Below, piece after piece: positions 1-8,786 of a stretch of 17,927 nucleotides of DNA. The translations under genes and the position numbers were made by a program. Each line of letters begins with the position of its first letter. Within the stretch, counting starts at the first letter, position 1. The DNA lies in the NCBI GenBank assembly GCA_050010255.1, contig JBEKLJ010000123.1, positions 1 to 17,927 of the forward strand, written 5' to 3'. Source of the DNA: JBEKLJ01 sp050010255. Its GTDB lineage: Bacteria; Acidobacteriota; Terriglobia; Bryobacterales; Bryobacteraceae. The notes beneath the pieces were generated by a model that had not been told where the DNA came from, did not search any database, and worked only from the letters and a program-made list of their open reading frames with translations.

Positions 1-2412
1 GAAAGCGGGCTTGAAGTAGAGGTCGAGGTTGAGCGTGAGGTCGGGTCCGGAGGCGGTCCGCGAGGAGGTGCCGACGTTCAGGCGGCACTGGCTGTTCTCC
101 AGCGTGGTGCTGGTCCCGAGTGTCACCGCGCTGGACCAGGAACTTTGGCCAGCGTCGGAGGCCATCGCGATGGAGTTGCCGGCGGCATCGTACTTGAAGT
201 AGCATCCGCGTTCGCCGACCAGGGCGGAATTGAACAGGACGAGCATCGCATTCAGGTCCAAGTATCCCGGCGGGTTGTTGACCCGGAACGCGAACGCCTG
301 GCTGGACCCGCTGCCCGCGGAGGGCGTCACGGAAACCACGGTGGGCGGCTGCGGCGGGCCTTGGATGCGGGTCACAAAGGCGTTGTAGCCGGCGGGTCCG
401 GGTGATTGCAATACGCCGGCGGTTGTGGGGAAATCGGCCGAGGAGGTGAATCCGGTCAGAAGCACGCCGCCGCTGGGATCGAGAGCGATGGCTGAGATCC
501 GGTCGTCCACGGCCCCGCCGAGGTAGGTCGAGAACGCAAGAGAGCCGCCGTCGGCACTCACGGCCGCGACGAAGCCGTCAAAGACGCCGCGGTTCGAGCT
601 TTGCAGGGGATTGACGAGCGGGAAGTCGTTGGACGCGGTGAATCCGCAGACCCACGCCTCGCCATCGGCTCGAACGGCAATGGCCGCGGGTACATCCGGT
701 CCGCTTCCGCCGAGCACGCTGGAATAGAGCATGGCGCCGGAGCCGCTGATCTTCGAGACATAGACGTCGTAGTCCCCGCGCGGCCCGCCGTGATAGGCGC
801 CGGTGGTCGCCGGGAAATCCGCGGAGTAGGTGGAACCGGTCACGTAGACGGCGCCGGCCGCGTCGACCGCGACTCCGGTCGCCTGGTCGAAACCGGAGCC
901 GCCCAGATAGGTGACGAAGTTCCAGGATGTGCCGGAGGCGTTCAGAGAGGCCGCCATCGCGTCGCCGCCTCCGCCGTAACGGCTTTGCAGAGCGTTTTGC
1001 AGGGGCAGGTTCGGAGAATCCGAGAAACCAGCGATCACCGCATTGCCCTCGGTATCGACCGCGACCGCCGCGCCGAAATCGTTGCCGGAGCCGCCCAGCA
1101 GGGTCGAATAGACCAGCGCGTCGCCGCCGGGGCTCAACTTCAGCAGGAACGCGTCCCGAAACCCTCCGCCGAAACTGCGCTGCGGGGCTCCCGCGGTGGT
1201 GGGGAAAGCCACTGACTCGGTGTACCCGGTCGCATAGACGCTGCCCGCGCCGTCCACGGCAATCCCGAAGGCGGCATCGGCGGCGCTTCCCCCGATGTAG
1301 GTGCAGTAGACCAACCGGCCCGCTTCGTCGAGCTTCGCCACAAAGGCGTCCGCGACGCCGCCGAAGGTTCGCTGGAAGGCGCCCGTAGTCACTGGGAATC
1401 CGGCGGCTCCGGCCATGCCGGCCACGTACGCATTGCCCGCGGCATCGACGGCAATTGAGCGTCCAATGTCGTTGCCGGCGCTGGAGAGAATCGTCGTGTA
1501 AAGAATCGTGCTGCCGCCGCGGATCTTGGTCACGAACACGTCGCGGTCTCCGGCGCCCGCGGACGCCCTGCCGGGAAAGTTCGCCGAGGCCGTATCACCG
1601 GTGACATAAGCGTCCCCGGCCGAATCCGAGGCGATGCCGTACCCCCCATCCCACTGGACTCCGCCCAACTGGGTGGAATAGCTCACTACGGGATCGATGA
1701 TGAGGGGCAAGTGGGTGTCGTAGCGCCCTAGCCGGAAGCCAACCAGCGAGCCGCTGACCCGGAATGCGGCCGGGACCTGGCTGCGACGGCCCGCGACGAT
1801 CTGGTAGGCGACCGGGCGGCGGTGGCGCAGCGCGCCCGCCTCCGTCTTCACAACCAGACCGCCGGAGGCGTCGAGCGACGGCGCGGCATCGAATCGGAGC
1901 AGGATCTGTCCAGGAGCCTCTCCGGGCGCGATCTGGAATTCGTACTCGAGCTCACCTCCCTGGCCGTGATAGAGGAGGTCAACGCCGGGATAGACGCCTG
2001 AATACCGCGCTCCCGCGTAATTGGGGATGTTGGTCCGCCAGGCCGCCGGATTGCTCCCCGCATAGTAATGGGTCTGGGAGGGGAGTCTTTCCAGGCCGGC
2101 GGCCGCCGGCCGGAGATTAGCTCCGGCCAGCTCGAGGCGGACGCGCCCGCGCGCGGCGCCGGCCGGGAGGTCGTAACTGACGCCGCCGTCTTCGTCGAGC
2201 AGTGCGACGTAGCGCGCGGCGCGCGCGACGAATCGAACGCCTGGCGCGGCTTGTCCCTGGTTGGGTTCGAACATCAGCGGCCGGGCAGGGGCGCGCGATG
2301 CCGCTGCGGGGGCGCCCCAGCATACGAGGTTGAGGGGGCCTCCGAGGATCAGCAGCAGACCGGCGAGCCGGCGCGTGCAGCCGGCCGGTACGGGCGACAC
2401 AGAGGCGAGCAT
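1..2412 (-). CDS. SBBP-repeat beta-propeller exported protein, C-terminus cut by window edge
   Basis: The frame is open from an ATG at 2412 to base 1 (804 codons), so the C-terminus is missing. An in-frame TAG at 2419-2421 makes 2412 the first usable ATG. A signal peptide-like stretch (RLAGLLLILGGPLNLVCWG) lies near the N-terminus. Residues about 46-240 match the domain that precedes SBBP repeats (FEPNQGQ, then HYYAGSNPAAWRTNIPNY, then YPGVDLLYHG). From residue 245 to about 668 there are seven SBBP-type repeats of roughly 60-67 residues, each with a YSTxLGGxxxD...AxDxxGxxYxTGxTxSxxFP pattern. From about residue 680 a separate domain begins (VVSVTPSAGSGSSQAFAFRV) that is common at the C-terminus of acidobacterial secreted proteins. 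The family is thought to form extracellular beta-propellers; substrate and function are unknown. It lies 213 bp downstream of leuS on the same strand, with no clear Shine-Dalgarno. Confidence 0.9.
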   Translation of the reverse strand, partial: MLASVSPVPAGCTRRLAGLLLILGGPLNLVCWGAPAAASRAPARPLMFEPNQGQAAPGVRFVARAARYVALLDEDGGVSYDLPAGAARGRVRLELAGANLRPAAAGLERLPSQTHYYAGSNPAAWRTNIPNYAGARYSGVYPGVDLLYHGQGGELEYEFQIAPGEAPGQILLRFDAAPSLDASGGLVVKTEAGALRHRRPVAYQIVAGRRSQVPAAFRVSGSLVGFRLGRYDTHLPLIIDPVVSYSTQLGGVQWDGGYGIASDSAGDAYVTGDTASANFPGRASAGAGDRDVFVTKIRGGSTILYTTILSSAGNDIGRSIAVDAAGNAYVAGMAGAAGFPVTTGAFQRTFGGVADAFVAKLDEAGRLVYCTYIGGSAADAAFGIAVDGAGSVYATGYTESVAFPTTAGAPQRSFGGGFRDAFLLKLSPGGDALVYSTLLGGSGNDFGAAVAVDTEGNAVIAGFSDSPNLPLQNALQSRYGGGGDAMAASLNASGTSWNFVTYLGGSGFDQATGVAVDAAGAVYVTGSTYSADFPATTGAYHGGPRGDYDVYVSKISGSGAMLYSSVLGGSGPDVPAAIAVRADGEAWVCGFTASNDFPLVNPLQSSNRGVFDGFVAAVSADGGSLAFSTYLGGAVDDRISAIALDPSGGVLLTGFTSSADFPTTAGVLQSPGPAGYNAFVTRIQGPPQPPTVVSVTPSAGSGSSQAFAFRVNNPPGYLDLNAMLVLFNSALVGERGCYFKYDAAGNSIAMASDAGQSSWSSAVTLGTSTTLENSQCRLNVGTSSRTASGPDLTLNLDLYFKPAF

Positions 2413-2625
2413 GATCGTCTATCGGCGGTTGGCGGCCGCTTGTTCAGGCGGGGCCGCAGCCTAGGGCGCGCAGCGCCCATGCGCCTGCACCGCTCGTCGG
2501 GAGCCCGTCGGCGCTCTCTTACGCCTCCAGCTTCTGGGCCCTGCGGTAGTGGCACATCAGGTAGCCCCGCGGCGCCAGCCCTTAAGAAGTCCCAGCGCGC
2601 GGTTGGGTGTCGCCGGCGCTCCGGC
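2413..2625. other. leuS to SBBP-gene spacer
   Basis: This 213-bp spacer holds no convincing gene; minus-strand frames give only a 12-codon ATG reading. A 6-bp GC hairpin (GGGCGC-gca-GCGCCC, 2464-2478) is visible but has no T-tract in either direction, so I do not call it a terminator. The promoter of the SBBP gene should lie here, but no clear -35/-10 pair was found. Confidence 0.4.
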
Positions 2626-5082
2626 TCAGCCTTTCACGACGATGTTGACGAGCTTGTCGGGCACCACGATGATCCTGACGATCTGTTTGCCTTCCAGGTA
2701 CCCCCGGATCTTCTCGTCCGCCGCGGCCCGGCGCTCCAACTCCTCCCGCGGCGCGCCGAAGGGCGCGTGGATGCGGCCGCGGAGCTTCCCGTTGACCTGC
2801 ACCGGGATCTCGGCCTCTTCCTCGCGCGCCAGCTCGGGATCGTAGCTCGGCCAGGCTTCCAGAAACGCCGGCGTGGCGTGCCCCAGCTCTTCCCACATCT
2901 CCTGCGCCACGTAAGGCACGAACGGCGCCAGGAGCAAAACCATCTTCTCGAGGGCTTCCCTCAGCGCGGCGCCCGAGAGCTGCGCTTCCAGCGCCGTAAG
3001 CTCGTTGAGCAGCTCCATCGCGGCGGCGATCGAGGTGTTGAAGTGCCAGCGCGTCTCGAAATCCTCCGTCACCTTCTTGACGGTCTGGTGCAGCTTGCGA
3101 AGCGCCTTGGCGTCGGCCTCGCCCGCCGGCCCGCCGGACGGCGCTTCGCACCCGGCGTTGCGCGTCACGAACCGGTACACCCGGCCCAGGAAGCGGTACA
3201 TGCCCTCGACGCCCGCGTCCTGCCACTCCAGGTCCTTCTCCGGCGGCGCGGCGAACAGCACGAACAACCGCCCGGTGTCGGCGCCGTAAGCGTCGGCCAT
3301 GTACTCCGCGCCTACCACGTTGCCCTTGTTCTTGGACATCTTCGCGCCGTCTTTGACCACCATGCCCTGTGTGAACAGATTGACCACCGGCTCGCGGTTG
3401 CGGATCAGCCCCAGGTCGCGCATCACCTTGGTGAAGAACCGCGAGTAGATCAAATGCAGGATGGCGTGCTCGACCCCGCCGATGTACTGGTCGATCGGGA
3501 ACCAGTAGGCGATCTTGTCCGAATCGAACGGCGCCTGGGAGTTGTGGGCGTCCGCGTAGCGGTAGAAGTACCAGCAGGAGTCGACGAACGTGTCCATGGT
3601 GTCGCTCTCGCGCCGCGCCTCCCCCCTGCACTTCGGGCACTTCACGTGCATGAACTCCGGCACGGCTTCCAGCGGCGAGCGCCCCGCGCCCGTGATCTTC
3701 ACGTCCAGCGGCAGCAGCACCGGCAGCTCGCGCTCGGGCACGGGCACGATGCCGCAACCCGGGCAGTGGACCACCGGAATCGGCGTGCCCCAGTAGCGCT
3801 GGCGGGAGATCCCCCAGTCGCGGAGGCGGTAGGTGGTGACGGCCTGGCCGAAGCCGCGCTGGGCGGCGTACTCGGCCATGCGCCGGCGCGCCGCCTCGCT
3901 CGCGAGCCCGCTCCACCGGCCCGAGTTCTCCACAACGCCGTAGTCCTCGAACGCCGCCTCCAGCGTGGCTTCTTCGGCCAGCGGGCCGTCGGCGGGGCGA
4001 ATCACCGGGCGCACCGGGATGCCGTACCTGCGGCAGAACTCGAAGTCCCGCTGGTCGTGCGCCGGCACGGCCATGATCGCGCCCGTCCCGTACTCCATCA
4101 GCACGAAGTTGCCGACCCAGATCGGGATGCGCTCCCCGCTGTACGGGTTCACCGCGCAGCGGCCCGTGAACAGGCCTTCCTTCTCCACACCGGCGGCGTC
4201 CTTGCGCTGCTGCGCTTCGATCATTCCCCGAACCTGGTTCTGCCCGGTCTCCCCCACCAGGTCCTTCACCAGCGGGTGCCCGGGCGCCAGGATCACGCAG
4301 GTGGCGCCGAAGATCGTATCCACGCGGGTGGTGAAGACGCGGATGGGCGTATCCGGGTCTTCCAGCCGGAAGTCGATCTCGGCGCCCTCGGACCGCCCGA
4401 TCCAGTTCCGCTGCATTGTGAGCACGCGCTCCGGCCAGCGGCCCTCGAGCTCCGCCACGTCGTCCAGCAACTCATCCGCGTAGGCGGTGATCCTGAAGAA
4501 CCACTGCTCCAGATCCCGCTGCTCCACCGGCGTGGCTTCGTGCCGCCAGCAGCAGCCGTCCACCACCTGCTCGTTGGCCAGCACCGTGGCGCACTCGGGG
4601 CACCAGTTCACCTTCGACTGCTTGCGATAGGCCAGCCCGCGCTCGAGCATCTTGAGGAAGAACCACTGGTTCCAGTGGTAGTACTCCGGCTCGCAGGTCG
4701 AGATCTCGCGCTCCCAGTCGTAACTGAACGCGTAGCGCCAGTGCGTCTTCTTCATCTCGGCGATGTTGGCCCGTGTCCACTCCCGCGGATGCAGGCCGCG
4801 CTTGATCGCGGCGTTCTCCGCCGGAAGGCCGAAGGCGTCCCAGCCCATCGGGTGCAGCACGTTGAACCCGCGCATCCACTTGTAGCGCGCCAGTGCGTCG
4901 CCGATGGTGTAGTTGCGCAGATGTCCCATGTGCAGCGTCCCGCTGGGGTAGGGCAGCATCTCCAGCACGTAATACTTGGGCTTGCGGGAATCCTCCTCGG
5001 CCCGGTAGAGGCCCGGAGCGTTCTCCCACCGCTTCAGCCACTTCAGCTCGATGCTCTTGTGGTCGTAGGTCTTTTCCGGCAT
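2626..5082 (-). CDS. leuS: Leucyl-tRNA synthetase
   Basis: Class I aminoacyl-tRNA synthetase that charges tRNA-Leu with leucine in the cytoplasm. At 818 aa it is slightly shorter than E. coli LeuRS (860). The HIGH motif is HMGH at residues 51-54, following LEMLPYPSGTL. The KMSKS motif is KMSKN at 581-585. A first zinc-binding insertion has C161, C164 and C177/C178. The CP1 editing domain is present, with the threonine-rich TTRVDTIFG motif and the HDQRDFEF motif (D346), which is needed for clearing mischarged tRNA. A second zinc module has CPGC (440-443) and CPKC (482-485). The anticodon-binding and C-terminal domains are complete. The start is ATG at 5082, with a weak purine-rich stretch (GAAGAG) just upstream. 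It lies 84 bp downstream of the aldo/keto reductase on the same strand, so co-transcription is possible. An essential gene at this point marks the end of the pilus locus. Confidence 0.98.
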   Translation of the reverse strand: MPEKTYDHKSIELKWLKRWENAPGLYRAEEDSRKPKYYVLEMLPYPSGTLHMGHLRNYTIGDALARYKWMRGFNVLHPMGWDAFGLPAENAAIKRGLHPREWTRANIAEMKKTHWRYAFSYDWEREISTCEPEYYHWNQWFFLKMLERGLAYRKQSKVNWCPECATVLANEQVVDGCCWRHEATPVEQRDLEQWFFRITAYADELLDDVAELEGRWPERVLTMQRNWIGRSEGAEIDFRLEDPDTPIRVFTTRVDTIFGATCVILAPGHPLVKDLVGETGQNQVRGMIEAQQRKDAAGVEKEGLFTGRCAVNPYSGERIPIWVGNFVLMEYGTGAIMAVPAHDQRDFEFCRRYGIPVRPVIRPADGPLAEEATLEAAFEDYGVVENSGRWSGLASEAARRRMAEYAAQRGFGQAVTTYRLRDWGISRQRYWGTPIPVVHCPGCGIVPVPERELPVLLPLDVKITGAGRSPLEAVPEFMHVKCPKCRGEARRESDTMDTFVDSCWYFYRYADAHNSQAPFDSDKIAYWFPIDQYIGGVEHAILHLIYSRFFTKVMRDLGLIRNREPVVNLFTQGMVVKDGAKMSKNKGNVVGAEYMADAYGADTGRLFVLFAAPPEKDLEWQDAGVEGMYRFLGRVYRFVTRNAGCEAPSGGPAGEADAKALRKLHQTVKKVTEDFETRWHFNTSIAAAMELLNELTALEAQLSGAALREALEKMVLLLAPFVPYVAQEMWEELGHATPAFLEAWPSYDPELAREEEAEIPVQVNGKLRGRIHAPFGAPREELERRAAADEKIRGYLEGKQIVRIIVVPDKLVNIVVKG

Positions 5083-5166
5083 GGTCTCTTCAGAATCTCC
5101 AGGTCGCGCTGCGCCTCCGCCTCACTCCACCGCGGGCCGCAGTAGATTGCTGGTGAAACATCCGGG

Positions 5167-6138
5167 CTAGTAGGGGCTCCTCAACCAGGCATGCCGGCGC
5201 AGCAGTGCCAGGGTGTTTGCGTCCAGCGGCCCCCGGTCCGACACGCCGCAGTTGGACAAGGCGTGCCTGACCCGGCGCATGCCCGGGATCACGGTAGAAA
5301 CCGCGGGGTGCGAGATCGAGAACCGCAGCGCGACCTCGGGCAGCGGTTCGCTGACGCCCGCGGCCTCCAGGTCGCGCTTGAGCGCGGCCACGCGCTCGAT
5401 CATCTGCTTCTTGCGCTCGCCGCTAAAGTACTCGGCGCGGAAGTCCTGCGGGTCGAACCGCGTGTTCTCGTCGATCGTACCCGTCAGCGCGCCCTCCTCC
5501 AGCGGGACCCGGGCGATCACCCCGATGTTGCGCTGGATCGCCAGCGGGAATAGGTTCTGCTCCGGCGCCTGCTCGAAAATGTTGTAGACCACCTGCACGC
5601 AGTCGATGAGGCCGGTCTCGATTACCTCCAGCGCCGTATCCGGGGCGTGCGAGTTGAGGGAAATGCCGAAAGCACGGATCTTGCCCGAGCGCTTCAGGTC
5701 CTCGGCGGCGCGCCGCCACTCCTCGCAGCCGATCCACTCCGGCGTCCAGACGTGCAGTTGCTGGAGGTCGATCGTTCCCACCCCAAGGTTCTGCAAGCTC
5801 TGCTCGGTCGATTGAACAATATGCCCGTACGGGAAGACCTCGTCGATGGGCGTGCCCGGCCGTGCCGGCCAGGTGTGGTTTTTGGGGGGCACCTTGGTGG
5901 CCACGTAGATGCGCTGGCCGGCATGGCGTACGGCTGGGCCGGCGAGTTGCTCGCTGTGTCCCTCGCCGTAGGCGAGCGCCGTGTCGATGAAGTTCAGGCC
6001 GCGGTCGATAGCGGCGTTGAGCGCGGCCCGGGCCTCCTCGTCAGTGCCCCCGAGCCATTGGATGCCGCCTATACCCCAGGCGCCGTAACCGATTTCGCTG
6101 ACCTCGAAACGGGTCCCGCCGAGCTTGCGATAGCGCAT
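5167..6138 (-). CDS. Aldo/keto reductase
   Basis: This 323-aa protein is an NADPH-dependent oxidoreductase of the aldo/keto reductase superfamily, with a cytoplasmic (beta/alpha)8 barrel. The catalytic tetrad is intact: D52 and Y57 in FIDTALAYGEG, K82 in VATKV, H129 in LQQLHVW. The N-terminal RKLGGTRFEVSEIGYGAWGI is the usual opening of the YajO/Tas-like branch. The C-terminal SISHPAVSTVIPGMRR resembles the cofactor-phosphate binding loop. The substrate cannot be read from sequence. It starts with ATG at 6138, 31 bp after the secretin stop, and ends 84 bp before leuS. No relation to pilus assembly is expected. Confidence 0.93.
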   Translation of the reverse strand: MRYRKLGGTRFEVSEIGYGAWGIGGIQWLGGTDEEARAALNAAIDRGLNFIDTALAYGEGHSEQLAGPAVRHAGQRIYVATKVPPKNHTWPARPGTPIDEVFPYGHIVQSTEQSLQNLGVGTIDLQQLHVWTPEWIGCEEWRRAAEDLKRSGKIRAFGISLNSHAPDTALEVIETGLIDCVQVVYNIFEQAPEQNLFPLAIQRNIGVIARVPLEEGALTGTIDENTRFDPQDFRAEYFSGERKKQMIERVAALKRDLEAAGVSEPLPEVALRFSISHPAVSTVIPGMRRVRHALSNCGVSDRGPLDANTLALLRRHAWLRSPY

Positions 6139-6144
6139 CCGATC

Positions 6145-6150
6145 ACTATA
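6145..6150 (-). promoter_or_regulatory. Possible -10 element (TATAGT) for the aldo/keto reductase
   Basis: TATAGT reads on the minus strand only 6 nt before the ATG at 6138, inside the 31-bp gap after cpaC. It differs from TATAAT at one position, but no matching -35 was found. If used, the transcript would be nearly leaderless. This is tentative. Confidence 0.25.
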
Positions 6151-6169
6151 CCAACCGTCAGCCCCTCGC

Positions 6170-7811
6170 TCACGGGTTACTGGGCGCAGGTGGCGGCCCG
6201 GTCATGGTGCCCGGGTTCTGCGGCGGCAGCGGCGCCGGCGCCGGCACCAACTGGAGCATCACCGGCGCTTGGGTCGCCTGCTGCCCCGACTGCCCCGTCT
6301 GCCCTGCCGACTGCTGCTCCTTCTCCAGATCCTCCACCAACACGCTCTGCCGGCCCCCCGGCACGGTCGCCGGCCCGGTCACGCTCACCGGCGGCGTCTG
6401 CGGCGCCTGCCCCGCGGTCCCCTCCAGGAACGGCTCCGGCATATGCACATCCGGCACCGCCTGCCCCGCCGGAATCGGCCGCACCAGCTCCGGCGTCACC
6501 ACCACCAGCAACTCCGTGTTGCTCTTGGTCCGCGCCCGCGACTGGAACAGCCTCCCGATCAGCGGAATGTCCCCCAACCCCGGCACCTTGTTCCAGCTCT
6601 CGATCACCTGGTTGTTCAGCAAACCCGCGATCACAAAGCTCTGCCCATCCTGTAACTCGATCTCCGTCTGCACCCGCCGCGTCGCAATCGCCGGAATCTT
6701 GAAACCCGAAAGTATGATCCCGTTGGCCGTGTCCAGCGAACTCACCTCCGGCGCCACCCGCAGCCGGATCGTCCCCCGCGCCGTCACCACCGGCAGAAAG
6801 TTGATCCGCACCCCAAACTCCCGCCACTGGATCGTCACCGTCCCCGCACCCCCCACCCCGGATTGCACCACCGGAACCGGAAACTCCCCCCCCGCCAGAA
6901 AACTCGCCGGCCGCCCGTTGATCGCCAGCAGGTTCGGTTCGGCCAGAATCTCCAGCAGCGAGCGTGACTGCAGCGCCCGAATCGTCGCCCCCAGGTTCAG
7001 ATCCGGCCGGAACAGGAACACGTTCAGCGCGTCGGACAAGGTCACCTGCGTAGTGGCCGCCTGGCCCCCCTGCCCCGCCTGCAGTCCCATCGTCGGCGCC
7101 GAGAACTGCTGCGTGGTCAGCGACCCCGACGTGTTGCCCGCCCCCGTCGAGAACAAATTCACGCCCAGCTCGTGGATCGCCGATCGCTCCACGTTGGCAA
7201 AGCGCACCTTCAACAGGATCTGGTCCTCGCTCGCCGGCACCCTCACCCGCAGCAGGTTCACGGGCTTGCCCAGCGTCGAGGCAATCGCCACCGCCCGCTC
7301 GGCCGCCCGCAGACTCTCCACCGTCCCCCGCACAAACACCGAGGCCCCTTCCACCGTGATACTGACCTCCTGCCCCGGCAGCTCCTTGGCCAGCTCCGCC
7401 CGCACCGCCTCCGCCGGCGCCCCGCTCGGCCGCACCCGCAGGTCGAACAACAGCCGGTTGCCACCCACCTGCCACAGAATCAGGCTGGTCTCCCCGATCT
7501 CCTTCCCGTTCACCAGGACCTCGCGCGGCGTCACCGCCAGCGCCTCGGCCACCTTCGCGTCCCCCACCGCCACCCGCTGGATGTTGACCGGACTCTCCAC
7601 CACCAGCGACTTGCCCACCGCCACCCACAACTCCCGCGCCGAGGATCCCGACGGCGGGGAGCTCTGGGCGCAGCGACTTGCCCACCGCCACCCACAACTC
7701 CCGCGCCGAGGATCCCGACGGCGGGGAGCTCTGGGCGTGCATACCGCCTCCGAGCAGGAGAAGGGCGAACGCGACTGCCAACACCGCGTACCACCGTCCG
7801 GCCCGGCTCAC
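6170..7811 (-). CDS. cpaC: CpaC/RcpA-type secretin of the Tad pilus, frameshifted near its 5' end by a 67-bp tandem duplication
   Basis: Outer-membrane secretin through which the Flp pilus is extruded. The native start is GTG at 7811, overlapping the cpaB stop as GTGA. It encodes a signal peptide (WYAVLAVAFALLLLGG, then HAQ) and leads into ELWVAVGKSL. A perfect 67-bp duplication (7604-7737) then shifts the frame. The body continues in another frame from a TTG at 7630 to the stop at 6170 (486 codons): a pilus-type N-terminal domain (WVAVGKSLVVESPVNIQRV), a BON-like segment (about 75-150 of the body), and a secretin domain with EPNLLAINGRPASFLAGGEF and VPGLGDIPLIGRLFQSRA. The tail is Pro/Gln-rich. 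Removing one repeat copy gives an uninterrupted 525-codon gene. The GTG frame stays open through the body as a meaningless Gly-rich reading to 6177. As sequenced, no full-length exported secretin can be made. Family call is certain; whether the break is real is not. Confidence 0.9.
7604..7737. repeat. Perfect 67-bp tandem duplication inside cpaC
   Basis: Bases 7604-7670 and 7671-7737 are identical over 67 bp with no spacer; both begin CAGCGACTTGCCC and end GCTCTGGGCG. The length is not a multiple of three, so the duplication breaks the secretin frame. Restored length: 1642 minus 67 is 1575 bp, exactly 525 codons. Confidence 0.97.
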
Positions 7812-8668
7812 TGCTCTGCCTCCTTAAACCGCGCCGTGTCGCGCTTGCCACCCTGGATGACCTCCACGACGACCTCGGGCCGTTCTTTCACCGCCTCGAC
7901 GACCACGGGCTTGCGCCGTCCGGCCGGCCTCCGTTCCTCGCCCAGACCCGCCAGTCTTTGGCCGCTAAAGAGGTTCCCCACCGCCGTCCCGGGCGTTTTA
8001 ACGGTCTCGGTGTCGAGCGGATTTCGCAGCACGAGCTGGATCTTCATTTCCGAGCTGGCTAGGCTGAGGGTCTCAGCTTGTTCGGGGGTCACCAGGAGGT
8101 TGACCACCGGCACCGAGATCGGCTTGCCTTCGGCGTCCCTCTGGATATTGTGCCCGGCCGAGAGCACCTCGATACTCTGCAAAAGCGTCCTGGTAACCAT
8201 GCCCAGGGACTGCGAGGCCCCGGGCGCCATCCCGGAGATCAGCACATCCACGCGCTGCCCAGGGAGGACGAAGCCGGCCACACCGATGATTTCGTTCACG
8301 CGGACGGCCACGGCCCGCATGCCCGGAGGAATCGTCGCCGCCATTCCTGCTCCCGCGCCCCTGGCTGCCAGGCGGGGCTCCAGAATCGGCTCGTCCTGAT
8401 AGATGGTCGCTATCACTCCCCGGCCGATCAGGTCCTCCTTCTTGAGGATGGAATCGGGCGGGATCGGCCCTGCCCACGGCGTCATCTTCACATCCACGTC
8501 GCGGATCAGCGTCCCCACAGGCAGCGTGCGCGCGGCGGCGAACACTTGTGCGGTGACCGGCGCGGGTTCCGAGCTCAACCGGCCGGCGACAAGCCTGTAG
8601 AACAACAGGGTCGCCAGCGCGGCGACAATCAGTGCGAACACCAGAACGTACGCGAAGCGCTTATTCAT
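7808..8668 (-). CDS. cpaB: Flp pilus assembly protein CpaB/RcpC
   Basis: At 286 aa, this is the inner-membrane/periplasmic CpaB (RcpC) component of Tad pilus machines, thought to work with the secretin. One N-terminal membrane segment (residues about 7-28, AYVLVFALIVAALATLLFYR) is followed by an SAF-type domain (VFAAARTLPVGTLIRDVDV to LEPRLA). The core has the family motifs PPGMRAVAVRVNEIIGVAGF and LPGQRVDVLI, then LLVTPEQAETLSLA. The C-terminal 60 residues are charged and low-complexity. The ATG at 8668 has a good Shine-Dalgarno (AGGAG, about 6 nt upstream). The TGA overlaps the GTG of cpaC, indicating translational coupling. It lies downstream of flp and its terminator, so its expression probably depends on read-through or a weak promoter in 8669-8736. 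Confidence 0.95.
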   Translation of the reverse strand: MNKRFAYVLVFALIVAALATLLFYRLVAGRLSSEPAPVTAQVFAAARTLPVGTLIRDVDVKMTPWAGPIPPDSILKKEDLIGRGVIATIYQDEPILEPRLAARGAGAGMAATIPPGMRAVAVRVNEIIGVAGFVLPGQRVDVLISGMAPGASQSLGMVTRTLLQSIEVLSAGHNIQRDAEGKPISVPVVNLLVTPEQAETLSLASSEMKIQLVLRNPLDTETVKTPGTAVGNLFSGQRLAGLGEERRPAGRRKPVVVEAVKERPEVVVEVIQGGKRDTARFKEAEQ

Positions 8669-8683
8669 TGTTGCTCCTACCCC

Positions 8684-8699
8684 TCCGGCGCGCGCCGGA
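8684..8699. repeat. 16-bp perfect palindrome upstream of cpaB
   Basis: TCCGGCGCGCGCCGGA is its own reverse complement and sits 15 bp before the cpaB start codon, just ahead of its Shine-Dalgarno. In mRNA it could form a GC hairpin near the ribosome site; it could also be a DNA operator. Chance is possible in such GC-rich sequence. Confidence 0.4.
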
Positions 8700-8736
8700 T
8701 GCTGCTCCGTTCACATCAACAGAACAATGACGGTAT

Positions 8737-8776
8737 AAAACGCGGGGCATGCCGCGGCATGCCCGGCATGCCCCGC
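8737..8776 (-). terminator. Intrinsic terminator between flp and cpaB
   Basis: On the minus strand a perfect 13-bp stem (GCGGGGCATGCCG, 8764-8776, pairing with 8742-8754) with a 9-nt loop is followed by GTTTTATA. It starts 10 bp after the flp stop codon. The stem strength and T-tract fit a rho-independent terminator. Its place between pilin and assembly genes suggests high pilin expression with limited read-through into cpaB-cpaC. Confidence 0.8.
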
Positions 8777-8786
8777 TCCGTGGTTT

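Noticed and set aside
2521..2580. 12-codon minus-strand reading MCHYRRAQKLEA downstream of leuS
   Set aside because: Too short, with a stop just upstream and no ribosome site.
2068..5145. 1025-codon plus-strand open frame opposite leuS
   Set aside because: It is antisense to a full-length LeuRS with intact motifs; its His/Arg/Leu/Val-rich sequence is a typical shadow of high-GC coding DNA and matches no family.
6177..7811. 544-codon minus-strand frame from the cpaC GTG
   Set aside because: Only the first 47 codons are real; after the 67-bp duplication it reads the secretin body in the wrong frame as Gly/Ala-rich sequence.
6204..8399. 731-codon plus-strand frame across cpaC and cpaB
   Set aside because: Antisense shadow of two recognised pilus genes; low-complexity Ser/Arg/Thr/Pro-rich translation.
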